The notes: generated by a model from the sequence alone, not told the origin. A stretch of 64,000 nt of DNA from Rhynochetos jubatus (GCA_027574665.1 CM050666.1:4898001-4962000); one strand, 5' to 3'; numbered from the stretch's first letter, positions 1 through 35,200 are shown. Made by a program: numbers and translations.

Positions 1-660
1 TTAGCACCAACGGTTCCCAGAACAACCTCCCTCTTGCCGGCTGGCACGGCTTCGCGAGGTGCGGCCGCGCACCCGCGGAACGAAGCTCTCATCGGGCGTA
101 GAGAGGAGAGACCCTCATCAGAAAGGCCGGTGACAAACACCGCCACAATCTCGCTAATTGAAACGGCGACCGCCAAAAGTCGGCGCCCCTGCGGGTTATG
201 CCTTCAGGACGGAGAAGACGCTGGACCCCTGGCACGTCCCGCTGCCGCCCACCAGGGCCTGCCCAGCGGCGCGGGCTCCAGGGGCAGCGGGGCTGGCAGC
301 CGGTGTTGGCACATCTGCCACCTCCCAGCTTGGCGACTGCCATCCGCAAGCTCCAGCTCCTACAGGAAAACTGAGATTCTTCCCGAGCTACACCAGCTGT
401 CGGGTGTAAATTAGAGGCTGCAGATGTGAGCAAGCGCCTACACCGAAAGGCAAACGGAAGACTCCAGCCCTTGCAGAGAACGGCCTCGCCTCCGTGCACC
501 CCGTGTTTGCAGGCGAGCATTCGCCACCCTGCCACGCCACAGCCGGCACCCGTAAGGCCCTACGGCGAGAAACCAGAGGACACGGAGCAGCACCTCCGCC
601 GCGACGCCGCTGTCCTACAGATGCTCCTTCCCCACTCCACGTGCATTGTTTCCCTCTCTG
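1..660. promoter_or_regulatory. CpG-island-like segment at the left edge
   Basis: By hand I count about 57 CpG dinucleotides in 660 bp of GC-rich DNA, including a GCGGCCGCGC block at 61-70. Observed over expected is close to 1, against roughly 0.3 in other introns such as 14-15 kb. The patch meets usual island criteria for length and composition and may continue to the left. It lies inside TAOK3, so an internal or antisense promoter is possible; no TATA box or exon can be assigned. Confidence 0.5.
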
Positions 661-1485
661 CTGGCCTCAACTTCTAGCCCAGACTCACGCACATTCAGCT
701 ACCTTCAGTATGGTTGTGCAAGTGATTTCAAGCAAAAGCCAAGCAGGTAGATGTCTTGCTGATATCAAGAGCTGAACGACACGTTGATTTAAATCGCTTT
801 AAACCCAACAGCTTTTCTCAGTGTCTTCATTTTGAGCATTAACGCTCCACGCTCCCCTTTCACTGTGCAGGGAGAGAGCACAACGGCCAAGACCATCACA
901 GAGCCAGGGCTGTACTGGCTCCTCTGTGCCCACCCGAGGGAGGCAGAACAAGCCAAACCAGTTAAAAAGGACAGCCCGCCATGGAAGTAGCAGGAGTGTA
1001 GTGCAAGAAGAAGTTGCAGTTTCATCTTGCATTGGCCATCCTTATCCTGGACCTTCTGCTGCACTGTCTTACCCGGGGAAGGCAGTGCTACACAGGGGCA
1101 GTTAGTGGCAATTGGGCTGGTTTTGGATTTTCAACGGCAGCATGTTCAGACAGCAGGCAGGGCTCTCAGACTTCCCTGAGAACGGTACGTCTTCCGCTCT
1201 GCAATGGTCGTACCAAACAAAATCTTGATTAAACATTTAAAGTTTAACAGCATCACTCAGTTTAACTGCACTCGCGGTTTCACTGGAAGAACACCAATCC
1301 CGAGGATCTTACAGCTTTGCAGCGCTCTCGCCTATCAAGCGGGCGTAAGGAGGACTCTGAAATACAACTGGGGGTGCCTCAGACAACCCAAAGCAGACGG
1401 GCCGGCTACTAACATCGCCTTTTAGTTTGCTACTGACGTGTTCTGGAGCCTTCTGGCCCAACGGCCCCCTGCCCAGGCGAGGGGC

Positions 1486-1516
1486 AGCGCTAGCAGCAGC
1501 GCTAGCAGCAGCGCTG
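1486..1516. repeat. Short 12-bp tandem repeat
   Basis: The unit AGCGCTAGCAGC occurs twice in full (1486-1497 and 1498-1509), followed by a partial AGCGCTG. It sits in locally GC-rich intron DNA. Confidence 0.8.
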
Positions 1517-3511
1517 ACCGTGGCCTCTCGCTCTCCAACGCCAGCTCTGCAGAGATAAACCCGGCTCTCTGGGGCTGCGCAAACCCGGGCTCGTGCACAT
1601 GGACCGGTACACAGCGAGCTGGGGCAAGGGGAAGGGAGTCGGCAACTGCCAAAGGGAACGCCCTTGTTTCAGGCTGATACGGGAGCACCTCATACGCAAA
1701 ATAAAGCGGATAAAAGCGTCCTGGGGTAAAGATCTAGGCAAGACTTGCCCACCTGAACCACCGAGGACTGAAGAGAAACCAAAGTACACAGGAGCTACTA
1801 TTCCTCTACTGTAGCTACAAAATTCAGGTGGAGGCAGGCCAAATACTGCCCATGGTTATACACAAAGCTGGCAGCAGCACACGTGAACGTACGGAGCCCC
1901 TGAAGTCTGCTAGCAGCACCACAATCCCCAGATCAGCATCCCACTCTCCATTACATTAGTATGCCAGGGTGGATGTGAAATATTAAAACCAGAGAAGCAG
2001 CAAATCACTAAAAAAATACTTTAAAAATGGGCATTCAGATTTTTCAGAATGCTCCAAAACACCACCTCAAACGACAAGTTAAAATCATAATTACTTCTTA
2101 TATGGGAAAATTAATCAGCAGGTTACTCTCTGTTATCTAAGAGGTGGATTCTTAGAGGGCAGAACGTCATCCTGGTCTTGTTTCATGGGACTTGTAGTTA
2201 CTTCAGTGCACATAAGCTCACAGCAGAATGTAATCGCCCTTCAGGAATGTGAATTAACAGCATTCTCCATTTCAAACTGAGCTGGGCAAGGAACAGGAAC
2301 ATTCCTTTGCAACTGAGCAAGCAAAAGGACCACTTTCAAGTGGCCAGAAACCTGAGTGGTTGTCCCTGACATCCCTTAATCTGGGGTCTGAGGCTTCTGC
2401 ATCCGGCAGGCACCGCTGTGAGCTCTCAAATAAGTCCGTGCAACCTTAACAGGGAAAACATTTTTCAGAAAAGCAGTCACACTACCAAAAATAAAACCAC
2501 TTGATGTGGAGTTACCAAATCTAGCAAGTTACACTACCCCAGAGACTGCTAGTAAAGAGACCTGTAAGACAAGTACACCTAAGAGTAGCCGTGTCGCCAC
2601 CACTTTTCCTCCGACCACGTGCTGATGGCTACTACATCAGACATCTATCTACGAACCCAGAAAGCAGATCTCTGCCCTTGCTATTTGATTTTCTTCTCCC
2701 AGAAGCTTGCTAAGGGACACTGCAATCCCACCTCCTTTCACACGTTGGCACAAATCAGGAAATTTGGTTTCAAACTTTTAGCTCCAGATCTGTGGGAAGC
2801 CAAGGTCCCAAACTGGCACCTCAGCTCAAGTTGCTCAGTGAGTAAAAATCTGATCGGAAGCACCCAGAAACTCCTCAAGTTTGGGTCAGGGCAGCTCTCA
2901 GCCCTAAATCTGCAGCTCAAACGTTGGGGCGTTTTTAGAGCAACGGATCTTCTGTGTGTTTTTCATTTTCCATCTGTTTTCCGTGTTTGTGTCAGTATCT
3001 GCCTTAAGAACACGACTTCGGGCATGCCCGGATCACCACCCACACTAAACCATTACAATTCTGGTTAGAGTCAACCATCTAGAATCTTTGGCTTCCTCCT
3101 AAGAAGTAATTTTTTCTTGTGTGTCATCTGCTACATGAAGAGGTTTCAGGCCGATCACAACGTTTTGGGCTGGGTGCTGGCTTCGAAATTGCTGATCACA
3201 TTTGCCAGGACCAACACTCTCCAACATTTCGACAGTATCAGCTGATCAGAGAGCTGGTGGAGCTTCCAGTGACTTAAGAGATGAGTAAGACTCCAAAACA
3301 CAATGAAAACATTCAAAAGGCAGGACTATAGATTAATAAGTAACCTAAAAAAATAATTGTTCTTGGGGTAGTTAATCTCTGGATAAGCAGAAATACAGAG
3401 CAGCACTCAGAACATTTGTTCAGTCACGACCGACACGAGTGGGTTCCGGCTGGATACCCAAGTGGCTACCACTGGTGTGTTCTCTGAGCATCTTCCAGTG
3501 CTCAGGGGCTT

Positions 3512-3571
3512 CTGCCCCAAGGTCACCCTCCAGAGGTGGCGGTGGGTCCTGCCCAAGGTCACCCTCCAGAG
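3512..3571. repeat. Local direct repeat, two copies
   Basis: CCAAGGTCACCCTCCAGAG occurs in two copies within 3512-3535 and 3549-3571, about 37 bp apart, suggesting a small tandem duplication inside the intron. Confidence 0.8.
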
Positions 3572-4261
3572 CAGCAGCCTGAATTTTACTCTCTGGACTC
3601 CCATGGCAGTTCTGCCACACGCAGTCTTTTCATCTTCCTCGCTGAAAAAAAAGGAGCTTTACCAGCCCCTGCCCCGACACCAGCACATTTCAGGATTATC
3701 TGCTAAACACTGCTGCCATGCATTTTTCAGAGCAACGCTAACAGCATTCTATCTTCAAGATATTCCTTCTAGAGTCCTTCCTGGTAACACTTAGTAATTA
3801 CACTGATCAGATAATATTTTGTTTTTAGAGGAAGATGTTTCTTGGTACAAGCTACATTGAGGGGGGGGAACCCACACAGACACCCTGCTGCACCACAACT
3901 TCCTAGGTGGATAAAATCCCTGCTCAGAAGCCAACTGGAACGAGCAAGCTAGAGGAGGAAACAGAAAACAACTCAGTGGGTTGATTTTTTTCCTACAGAA
4001 GAATCAATAAGAGTTTTGTCTCAGCTTTTCATCACAGCAAAACTTGGCAGACAGATCTATAAATCGCATTGGATATTTACATTTTTTCAGTATATAACAT
4101 TGTCATATGGCTAAAACAACCTTTGCACTGATAAAGCATCAAAAAGTGCGAAGAATTAACAAAATATAAACAGAGAAAGGAGTCCCATCCTCTTCAGCAG
4201 CTGGATTTGGAAACACACCCCAACTGCAAACTGATCACACTGGACCTGTGATCAGTTTCCC

Positions 4262-5006
4262 CAGGGCCTCTGGAGAAGAACAACCCCATGTTCCAGTACA
4301 GGTTGGGGGCTGTTCTGTTGGAGGCCAGCTCTGGGGAAAAGGATCTCGGAGTCCTGGTGGACAACAGGATGGCCATGAGCCAACAGTGTGCCCTCGCGGC
4401 CAAGAGGGCCAGTGGTACCCTGGGGTGCATCAAGAAGAGCGTGGCCAGCGGGTCAAAGGAAGTTATCCTGCCCCTCTGCTCTGCGCTGGGGAGGCCTCCC
4501 CTGGAGTGCTGTGTCCAGCTCTGGGCTCCTCAGCTCCAGAAGGACAAGGAGCTACTGGAGAGGGTCCAGCGCAGGGACACTGCGATGGGGAAGGGCCTGG
4601 AGCACCTTCATGTGAGGAAAGGCTGAGAGAGCTGGGGCTGTTCAGCTGGGAGAAGAGGAGGCTGAGGGGATCTGATCAATGCTGATCAACATCTAAAGGG
4701 GGGGTGTCAGGGGGATGGGGCCAGGCTCTGCTCAGGGGTGTCCAGTGACAGGACTGGGGGCAGTGGCCATCAGCTGGCAAACAGAAGGTTCAACCTGAAC
4801 ATGAGGAAACCCTTCTGCCCCGGGAGGGTGACAGAGCCCTGGGACAGGCTGCCCAGAGAGGGGGGAGTCTCCTTCCCTGGAGACTTTCCAAAGCCGACTG
4901 GACTTGTTCCTGTGTGATCTGCTCTGGGTGATCCTGCTCTGGCAGGGGGGTTGGCCTGGATGATCTCGAGGGCCCTTCCAACCCCCAACACTCTGTGAAT
5001 CTGTGA
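4262..5006 (+). mobile_element. CR1 LINE 3' fragment, older-type tail
   Basis: Truncated non-LTR retrotransposon, antisense to TAOK3. Its frame includes the CR1 ORF2 C-terminal signature EKDLGVLVDNRMAMSQQCAL, then [32 protein letters not shown] and ERLRELGLFSWEKRRLRG. It ends with the CR1 3' UTR (CTGGATGATCTCGAGGGCCC) and CTCTGTGAATCTGTGA. Its 3' UTR differs from the other copies here, so it belongs to another CR1 subfamily. The 5' limit is approximate. It contains frame breaks and is inactive. Confidence 0.9.
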
Positions 5007-8000
5007 CCAGCCTAAAGCTGCACCAACCAAACTTGCACTTCAAAGGGAACATCCACTTGCCCAAGTCTCCTAGACTAATAGGAAAGGCAACTTCTGAGCC
5101 ATAGGAAGGGCTTTAATGGAATTGCAGCAAATCCCTTCCTTCTAGGAATTTAAAGAGGAAGGAAAACAACAGTGTGTGCCATCATTCATTTTAATACACT
5201 GCACTAAATGCCTCGATAATCCACAGAGAGGTTGCAATATTGAGTCTTTTGAGAAAAGGCTTCGTGTGTCACCGACCCGCTTGACACGATTCCAGAAGGT
5301 ACCAAGGGGTTGCTGCTGCTGGCACATGCAAGCCAAAACTCAGTAAGTCATCGCCTAAATATCCCGTACATCTCATAAAAACAACATCTTCCCCAAGCAT
5401 GAATCATAAATCTTGGTAAGCAGGAAAACACCCTCGGCTTTGCCTCAGCGGTAACTCAGGCAGCACCGCCGTGCCAGAGCACTCTCCATCCACAGAATTC
5501 CGCACGGGTGCTGCGGAATCCGCTGTACTAATGGTGGCAGGGACAGGAGACGTGTGCAGGTTAATCCATTGGGTTTGGAAAGTCGCTCACGTTGCAACAG
5601 TTGTTACAGAAGCATGTTTTTATTACAGACAGCGGGCACGAATCTGCGACGGTAAGCATGACCAGCCTCTTCATCCCTCTGTTAGGAACTAGATTTTAAT
5701 CAGAAGATTTCCCTCACTTTTATTGCCCAAATTTCATCTTCATAAGATGATTTTAAAGGTTGAAGTAACAGCAACAACTCTGTATCGCAGCTGAGCCAAA
5801 CAATACAGCATTTCTGTTTAGATTAAAAGACCTTTTTAACTATCATAAAGTTATATGGAAATAAAATGATACCACGTGGGGACAATCCAAGTCCTACTGC
5901 TTCGCATACTCATTCAGGACACAAAGCGGTGTGTCTGGGAGGCCAGCTGTACGCACACTGACACCAGCAGCTGAACCAGTGATGCCTGGACTCTTAGACA
6001 GCCAGAATCTTCATCCTCACTTTAAGATGAATGAACTGATATCTATCTGCTACTGAATTCTGGGCTACGTGTCTTTGGAGTTCAACTCCCCCCCGCCCCT
6101 TGTTGATTTTTTTCCCACTCAGCTACAGCTGGATTGACATCAGAGCTGTCATTTACTGTTCAGTTCTCAACCCGTGAGCTGAACAACTCAACTAGCTCCC
6201 AACAGATGGACACAAGTATGTGTATCCATCAGTACGATGATCCTTGGATGGAGAAGCGCGGTTATGTTAACGGTCTTCAAAAGAGACAGGTTTGAAAAAT
6301 AAAAATAAAAAAATCATGGTGCATCACACTTACACTGCTCCTAGTTAAACGGAGGTCAGCAATCTGAAGGCTGCAAAGGGGAAAGGAAAAGTCCCTAGCA
6401 GGACAGCTCAGGCAAGCCAGACACCTAAACTGCCTGTGCAGGATCTGCTGGTGATTAAGGCATCCTCCTGAAGAAGCAGTCTTTGATCCTACGGATGGAC
6501 CGAGATCCCAGGAAGGGAGGATGCAGGCTTCCTGCTTGAGTAGCAGGCGCTGTCATTTTTTCCTCCCAGGAGTTTGAGGCACAGCTATAATCTAAGCTAT
6601 ATAAAAATCTACACATTCATTTAGGGCTTATTATTTTCTTCCCGTCAAGTGATTTTTCTTGCACTGTACAAGTCCCACTCTGCTGACAGGTGGGAGTCAT
6701 CTTTGTTCTAGCTCAAGTTTAGAAACATGGAGCTCCGCTGCTGCCCCAAAGCTTCCGTACTGTGGAAGGGGTGAAGCGGGGCCCACTTTTCATGGAGGAT
6801 TTATCACAAAAGCTACTCTCTGTCAGGCAAAACCCAACCATCACGTCTATCGTGACCTAGTATAGCCAGTAAAAATTAACCAGACCAGAAGCAGGTCGTT
6901 TCACTTACCCTGAGACCACGGAACGCTTTTGGAAGTTACAGCCAACTAGCTGTTAAAGTTGTTTACAAATGCTTTTACTCCATCAGCCCGTTTCTCACGC
7001 TTTGCCTCCGTCTCAGAGTAGCTGGTCACAGTACAGACGCCAGGAGTGCTTGACGGGGCTGCTCAAAGCTTCTCCCAGCCCAGCGCTACGCAGGTAACGA
7101 AAGCCCGAGCTCTACTCCTGCTTTACACCAAGCAAACGCCACTCCAGGCTGGCTCTCACACCAGGCAGTGCCCTCAAGCACAGAGGGCTGGGAAGTGTAT
7201 TTCCCACCTGACCACTGCCACCGTCACCCTATGTTTTACGATCGCACGTGACATTCTGGGGCCGTGGTCCAAAGAAATCCAGAGGCCGCTGACTGCAGAG
7301 CTTTGAGCCTTAGAAACTACCAACACAGTCCAGGCAATTCTGCCACCCGGGTCGCTACATCCAGAGGTTGTTAATTAACACATTTGTGGAATACCATAAT
7401 TTTAGACAACGCTTTGATGTGATCCACGTCAAAACAATCTCGTGTGTGACCCTGTGGCCACATAATGGAGACAGCTGGTTAATTATGTTCATCAGTATTT
7501 TCCTTTTAGCCTTTAAAGGCTGATTAAATGCAAAACAAAAGCTTAAATTAAACGTGAAGCCCAGGTTCTTTCCAATTTGTTTGTGATTAGGCTCCAGTGT
7601 TACCGAACTCGACACTCCCTACTTCTCTCCTGCCGGACCAGACAAGCTGCATGGATCAGCTTCAGCAGGTTACAGCAGCACAGTTAAAGCAAGTACAGAG
7701 ACACTCAAGTTTCCTCAGAATAAGGAACTTCACCTTGAGAACAGAGCGGGATGTACATGTAGATCAACCCCCTGAAGTGTCCTCTTCCAATTTTAGCCTT
7801 TTCACGTGCATTAATCTATACCGAATACACAGTGAGGCAGTCTTCCATTTAAAACCGCATTCCCCCAAGTACAAGAGAACAAAAAACCCCCAGGTACTGA
7901 ATTAAAACGACACATTTGCAGGCCGGAATATGTCCTGCTACACGCAGTCTGAATTGACCTTGTGCGTACATACAGCAGAAGGTAACATTTGCCAGTTGGG

Positions 8001-8220
8001 AAGACACCCACGCCACCCCACGGAGCGGTAATCGCACCCTGCTGCCACCTACCTTATAGAGACCAGCAGTGAAGATCTGGGGTTTGTGCTTCCAAAATTA
8101 CCCTAAAACACCTGCTTTAAGCGATCTACAGGAGATTTCCTTCAGAATACTTCAGTTACAAGTGTGCAAGAGACCCTGTTCTTCCAAACCAGGTACCAAA
8201 AACTTTGACGTGGGGTCATG

Positions 8221-8700
8221 CTTACGCATTCTACTCAACTCAACACCTTAAACAACAGCTACACAGGAGTCTACGAGGACTGAATTCACAGCCTCGGAAA
8301 TCTTCCTGCGCGTGTACTTCAGAAGTGCCACGCAGTCGGCGTCAACCAAACTAGAATTCCTAAACCAAGCAGGAACTCGACTTCTTTCACAAATGCAACG
8401 TCTGACTGACGGGAGCGGCTCGCGTTTTGTTTCTGTCAACTGTAACGACACTGATGAGGCAGTAATCAACTCCTCAAACACCAGTCTGGATGCATACGCA
8501 AAGATCACAACCGAATAACGTGCAGTCAAAACTCACAGACATCGCTGAAGCCTACAGAAATGCGGAAAAGCTGCACCTACGATCACCCAGATCGCCGGCT
8601 CAGCCGCGCCGCTCTTCGCTCAGGATGGTTCCTCAGGCTGGCGTTTCGTACCCGACGCTGCGTTTTTCGGAAAGGTGAAAATAAAACCTTCTCTAAAGGT
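8221..8700. promoter_or_regulatory. CpG-dense intronic patch of ordinary GC content
   Basis: About 33 CpGs counted in 480 bp, while GC is only around 48%, so observed over expected is near or above 1. It contains GCCGGCTCAGCCGCGCCGCT near 8593-8612. There is no open frame of note. It may be an unmethylated regulatory element or simply DNA that escaped germline methylation. Confidence 0.3.
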
Positions 8701-9705
8701 GCTGTTACAAACGGGTTTGAGAAAGATGTAAAGCCCTGAAACCTCTGCAACTTATCTGCCAGTATCTTTACACTCGCAAGGCAATGTTTTGTGGAAGGCA
8801 ATTTCTTGAGAGTTTCTTTTATAAGGGCTTCAATATTCAGTTACACAAATGCTGTATTTCAGGGGGAAAAATAGCTTACAAATATTTAGTTAGTTAGAAC
8901 CAGGCTTTGCTGTAACCCTCCCAAAGAGAAATTCATACTTTTCACGCTGCTGTAACGTTTCAGCTCCTCTGGCAAAACGCATGCGTACACCCTGAAGCTC
9001 TTTGCAAATACAACCACGCAATCAACCTGTATTTCACTGCCCACTAGCAAGTGACACCGCTAAGGCCAAGCCAAAACTATTCAGTCAAACAATCGTAGAG
9101 CAGATGTTACAGCTGGACAACTTCAGTTTGTATCTAGCACTAAGAAAACGAAAGGCAACAGATCACAACATGCAGCGAAAGAGCAGAAAAGCATTGAGTG
9201 GAACGTGACTCAAAACGTACCTCGTGGGAAGGGTCCAAAGTTCCGCACACTTCCACTTCTCATGAGGGAAATCCAAGTGCAAGCAGATTTTAATCACACG
9301 CTGTGACTGGTAAATGGTTAGCTTAGCTGCTGTGACCGCTTGTCACCGCACATCATACAGTACGATCGTTCACAGGGAAGCAAGGGCCGGTGTTACGAGC
9401 AGAGATGAAGTGCACATGCAGGGCCGGGTAGGGAGGCATGCAGTATGTCTGTGTGAACCCTGCCTAGACGCTGGCAGCACTACCTTTCACCAGCGGCCTC
9501 TTTTTATTGTCAGAGGTTATTTAAATGAAGTTTAGCTTTTAAAGAAAACACAGGACTTGTTTCTGGCAAGCCCGGCACCAGCTCCTGCTCTCAGCAGATG
9601 GCTCAGCACAAGGACAGCACGCTGATCGTTGGGCCCTACACCGGTGAGCCAACGGGAGCGACAGCAGGGACTGCGGGAAGCTATGGAGAGCACCGGAGAA
9701 CATAC

Positions 9706-32070
<22,365 letters not shown>

Positions 32071-32081
32071 GTTGAACAGGA

Positions 32082-32202
32082 TTACGAACTCGCTCGCCCT
32101 TTCAATTCCCAATCAGTTTCTTCCTTCATCGACAAAGCAGTTTGCAGGCAGCATTCAGCACCTGGTGAAAAACTTCATCTTTAATCCGTTTCCTTTACAC
32201 AT
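32082..32202 (-). promoter_or_regulatory. Three short upstream ORFs in the TAOK3 leader
   Basis: uORF1 runs from ATG 32202 to TGA ending at 32155 (15 codons). uORF2 runs from ATG 32154, directly abutting that stop (TGAATG), to TGA ending at 32113 (13 codons, in frame with TAOK3). uORF3 runs from ATG 32129 to TAA ending at 32082 (15 codons) and overlaps uORF2, stopping 11 nt before the TAOK3 ATG. The frames are read directly. A role in limiting TAOK3 translation is inferred and depends on this leader segment being in the mature mRNA. Confidence 0.6.
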
Positions 32203-32220
32203 GTTTCTGCTCTTGCTTCT

Positions 32221-35200
32221 CTGACAGCAAAATAAGAGGAAACACTTTCAGGAGCAATAGGCTTCACTATCATTTCCTTCAGCTAATTCTTTTTAATTGT
32301 TAGTCCAATTTAGATATAGAGATTAAAACGCATTCAGGCTGCAACAGCTCTTTATCTCATACAGGAAGCAAGCGCTGCAGTTACACTAAAGTCCACTTGA
32401 AGAGAAGAATCTTGTTGCTACGCAAAACATCCTGTGACAGGAGTTTGTTATTCTTCAGGCCGGTCTCCTAATGTGTCAGTTTTCAGATGATCACCATTGT
32501 TCTTCCCACTTTTCTCTGCTGTTTGTTTGCTTTGTTTCTCTACTCCCACTTGCCAGCTGGTGCTAGTAGAAAAGTTAGCTTCCATTCCACAGAAACACTA
32601 TGACTTTTATTTATGTATGTATTCAGTGCTATCAGACCGCTAGTGCTACCGGGCTGCGATGGCTCCCAGGTCACAGAATTAGTTGCTTTGGAAAAATGCT
32701 AGACTCCATCACGTACGGCAGATCTTTACACCTTAACATCTTTCTTTAGCATAAGCATATACAGACAGCACAGAACTGTCTGTACCAAAATGAAGATTTT
32801 AAATATACATCCCAAAAATTTTATCTATGGGGAAAAAAAAAAAGAAACATCGTAATGTTTCACATTTCCTGCCAAAACCTCCTGAAAAGTCTGCACTGGT
32901 TCATTAGACACACTGGTGTGCAAAGCCATGACAGATGCCGCTACCTCACTGCTTTTGACGTCTGAAACCTGCAGATTATCTGCAGGGGAGGCAACTGGAG
33001 TAGTTTCTGACAACAGCCTGGAGCAAGTCTCCAAACTACTTGCAGATATGTAGTTCAGCACCTCATTTTTAACTTCTCTGTGAGTAAAAGAAACAAGACT
33101 TCTAAAAACATGCACTGAAATGTTCAGCCTACCTCAGAATATAAACCAGCACAGCACTTAAAGAGAGACCAGCTGGCATTTAGCAACTGGGTAACATTAA
33201 AACTACAACACACATAACAGGCTTTAGAAGGTTGCAGACTGCAAGTGCCATCCAGACGGAACAGTGAAAGCAGAGCATCATTCTGGTCTGGGGCTGAGAG
33301 TCTCCTTGGCCACGGATCACAAGCAGTCGAGCAACAAGCACAGCAAAGCGGGGCTCATTAGAGGGGCACGAAGTACTCCGCTGGCACATACCTGGGTAAC
33401 TGTGGCACGACACATGCTCTGTGGCTCAGATTCCTTTCAGCAGCATTGTCCTGTGCTTCCGTCCCCCAGACTCCACGCGCTTTCGTATTCTGCAGAGGAA
33501 AACAAATGTCGGGTTTTAGAAAAGGTAGTTTAAGTTCTATGGCTTATTCTAATACACAGAAATACTACCTCTAGGAAAGCACCACTGTCAAGGTGCCGTT
33601 TGAAAGCGCGTTAAAGGGAGGACCGGCCGCGAATGCTAGTGGTGCTCTTCAGGTGAGGACAGGCACTTCCTGTGTTCTATAGCCCTTGGTCTTGCTGCAC
33701 ATCATTATAAGGTAGGAAACCAGGAGAAGATGCTAAATGCCAAGTTCTTTGACTCTTACACTGCCTGGGGCATAGGAGGAGCATGGCAGTTTCCTCTCAG
33801 ACTACACTCTAAAAAGGACAAAGCTCACAAAGCAAAGTCTATGATTTAGCTCGGTATGTCATGCCTGATGATACACACGACTTCAGAGACAGTCCTAGGC
33901 GTTAGTAAGTCAAACATTGTTGGATTCCACCGGGGAGAGAACGATGAATGGAGAGATGAAAGAGGAGGGCAGCCACTTAGACCCACTGGGTCTGGATTGC
34001 GCGCAGCGGAGGATGCGGCTCACTGCTGTCACTCGTTCCTACGTGCCCAGCCGCTGCCCTCCTTGCCGCGGTGTCAAGCACGCTGAGCCCGAAATTAGCC
34101 TGCCCTCATGGAGGTGGTTATCATGCAGCCACAGGAAAACGCTTCACAAGTAAATCACACTGCAGTAGTTATAGCGCCAGAATCTGGATTAATACGCACC
34201 TGAATTCATGACACACAAGCTAACTCATCTCCGCATTTAATAGGAACACACATGTGAGCAGCAGCCTTCCTGCTGGTAGCTAACATTGCCAAAAAATGGT
34301 ACTTTGGTCTACTGTTCCCAACAGCGGGCAATAACGAGCTGTTAAAAAGCTATTGGAAGAGCTCCAGAAAAAGGATCAGCAATGTTTAGTTTAAAAGAAA
34401 CAAAATAAAAATCTCCACCATAAATAAAAGCCAGATGAATGAAATGATTATTCATTCTCAGCTGACCGGCCTCACCCAAAGTTGCTGTATTTACTGCCCC
34501 TGCAGACAGGGGCAAAGAATGCAGCATTTCAGGTCTGGCATTCTTCAGCCCAGTGAAAAATCCATTTGGCTTTACAACAATAAAAACAAACTGAGGAAGA
34601 AAACAATTTATCCATCTCTAGTCAAATGAACTTCTCAGCCACAAACAAAGTCTGAGCAGCTCCGATACTGAGGCTAAATTAGTGTTTTAAATGGGAAACA
34701 ATGTCAACACTTGTAGTTCAACCCCAAGTAATAATGCCATTATTGGGACTGACATGCACATACAGCGAGGCTGTACAATAATCAGATCTTTCCAGCAGGA
34801 CTATAGTTTTCACATGAAGACTGAAAGAAAGATGGTTTAAACCATGGCAGAGCATTATGGGAGTCAAATGCCCTTAGTAGAAAAACTCAGGTTCAGGGTA
34901 TGGCCAATTAAAGCAAGTTGTTTCAGTTACCAACTACTTCATTAGCACATCAGGAAACACTTTCTACTAGAAACCTGATTTCCACGCTTCATCCTTCAAA
35001 AAGCACACCTAAAGCAGCACTGACACTGCGTGTTCTGACCTCAGATGGAAACAGCACTAATCATGCTGGCGGTGACTTACGGAAACGACAAGTGACTCAA
35101 GAGTTTCAGAGACTGAGATCAACCTTTTGTTCAGATAAGGCCCTTTGCAGGTACTTCAAAACTGTCTGCCTAGAAATTACAACTCTCAATCAACAGTTAC

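Larger units (their letters stand above)
1..9705 (-). other. TAOK3: TAOK3 intron downstream of coding exon 11 (3' end outside window)
   Basis: Starts with donor GTATGT at 9705 and runs at least to the window edge. I looked for the next exon (family sequence around DHVFIRDEAGHG and HYRNRERFATIKSASL) and saw none, so the intron is probably over 9.7 kb. It holds one CR1 copy (4,262-5,006), two CpG-dense patches (1-660 and 8,221-8,700), a 12-bp tandem repeat and otherwise unremarkable DNA. A short or diverged exon could have been missed by eye. Confidence 0.7.

Noticed and set aside
34-775. Several overlapping frames on both strands at the left edge
   Set aside because: Stop codons are rare because the DNA is GC- and CpG-rich. 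Simultaneous openness in many frames argues against any one being coding.
32757-32783. 8-bp inverted repeat ACAGACAG/CTGTCTGT as a transcription terminator
   Set aside because: Too short and in vertebrate DNA; hairpin terminators of the bacterial kind do not apply.
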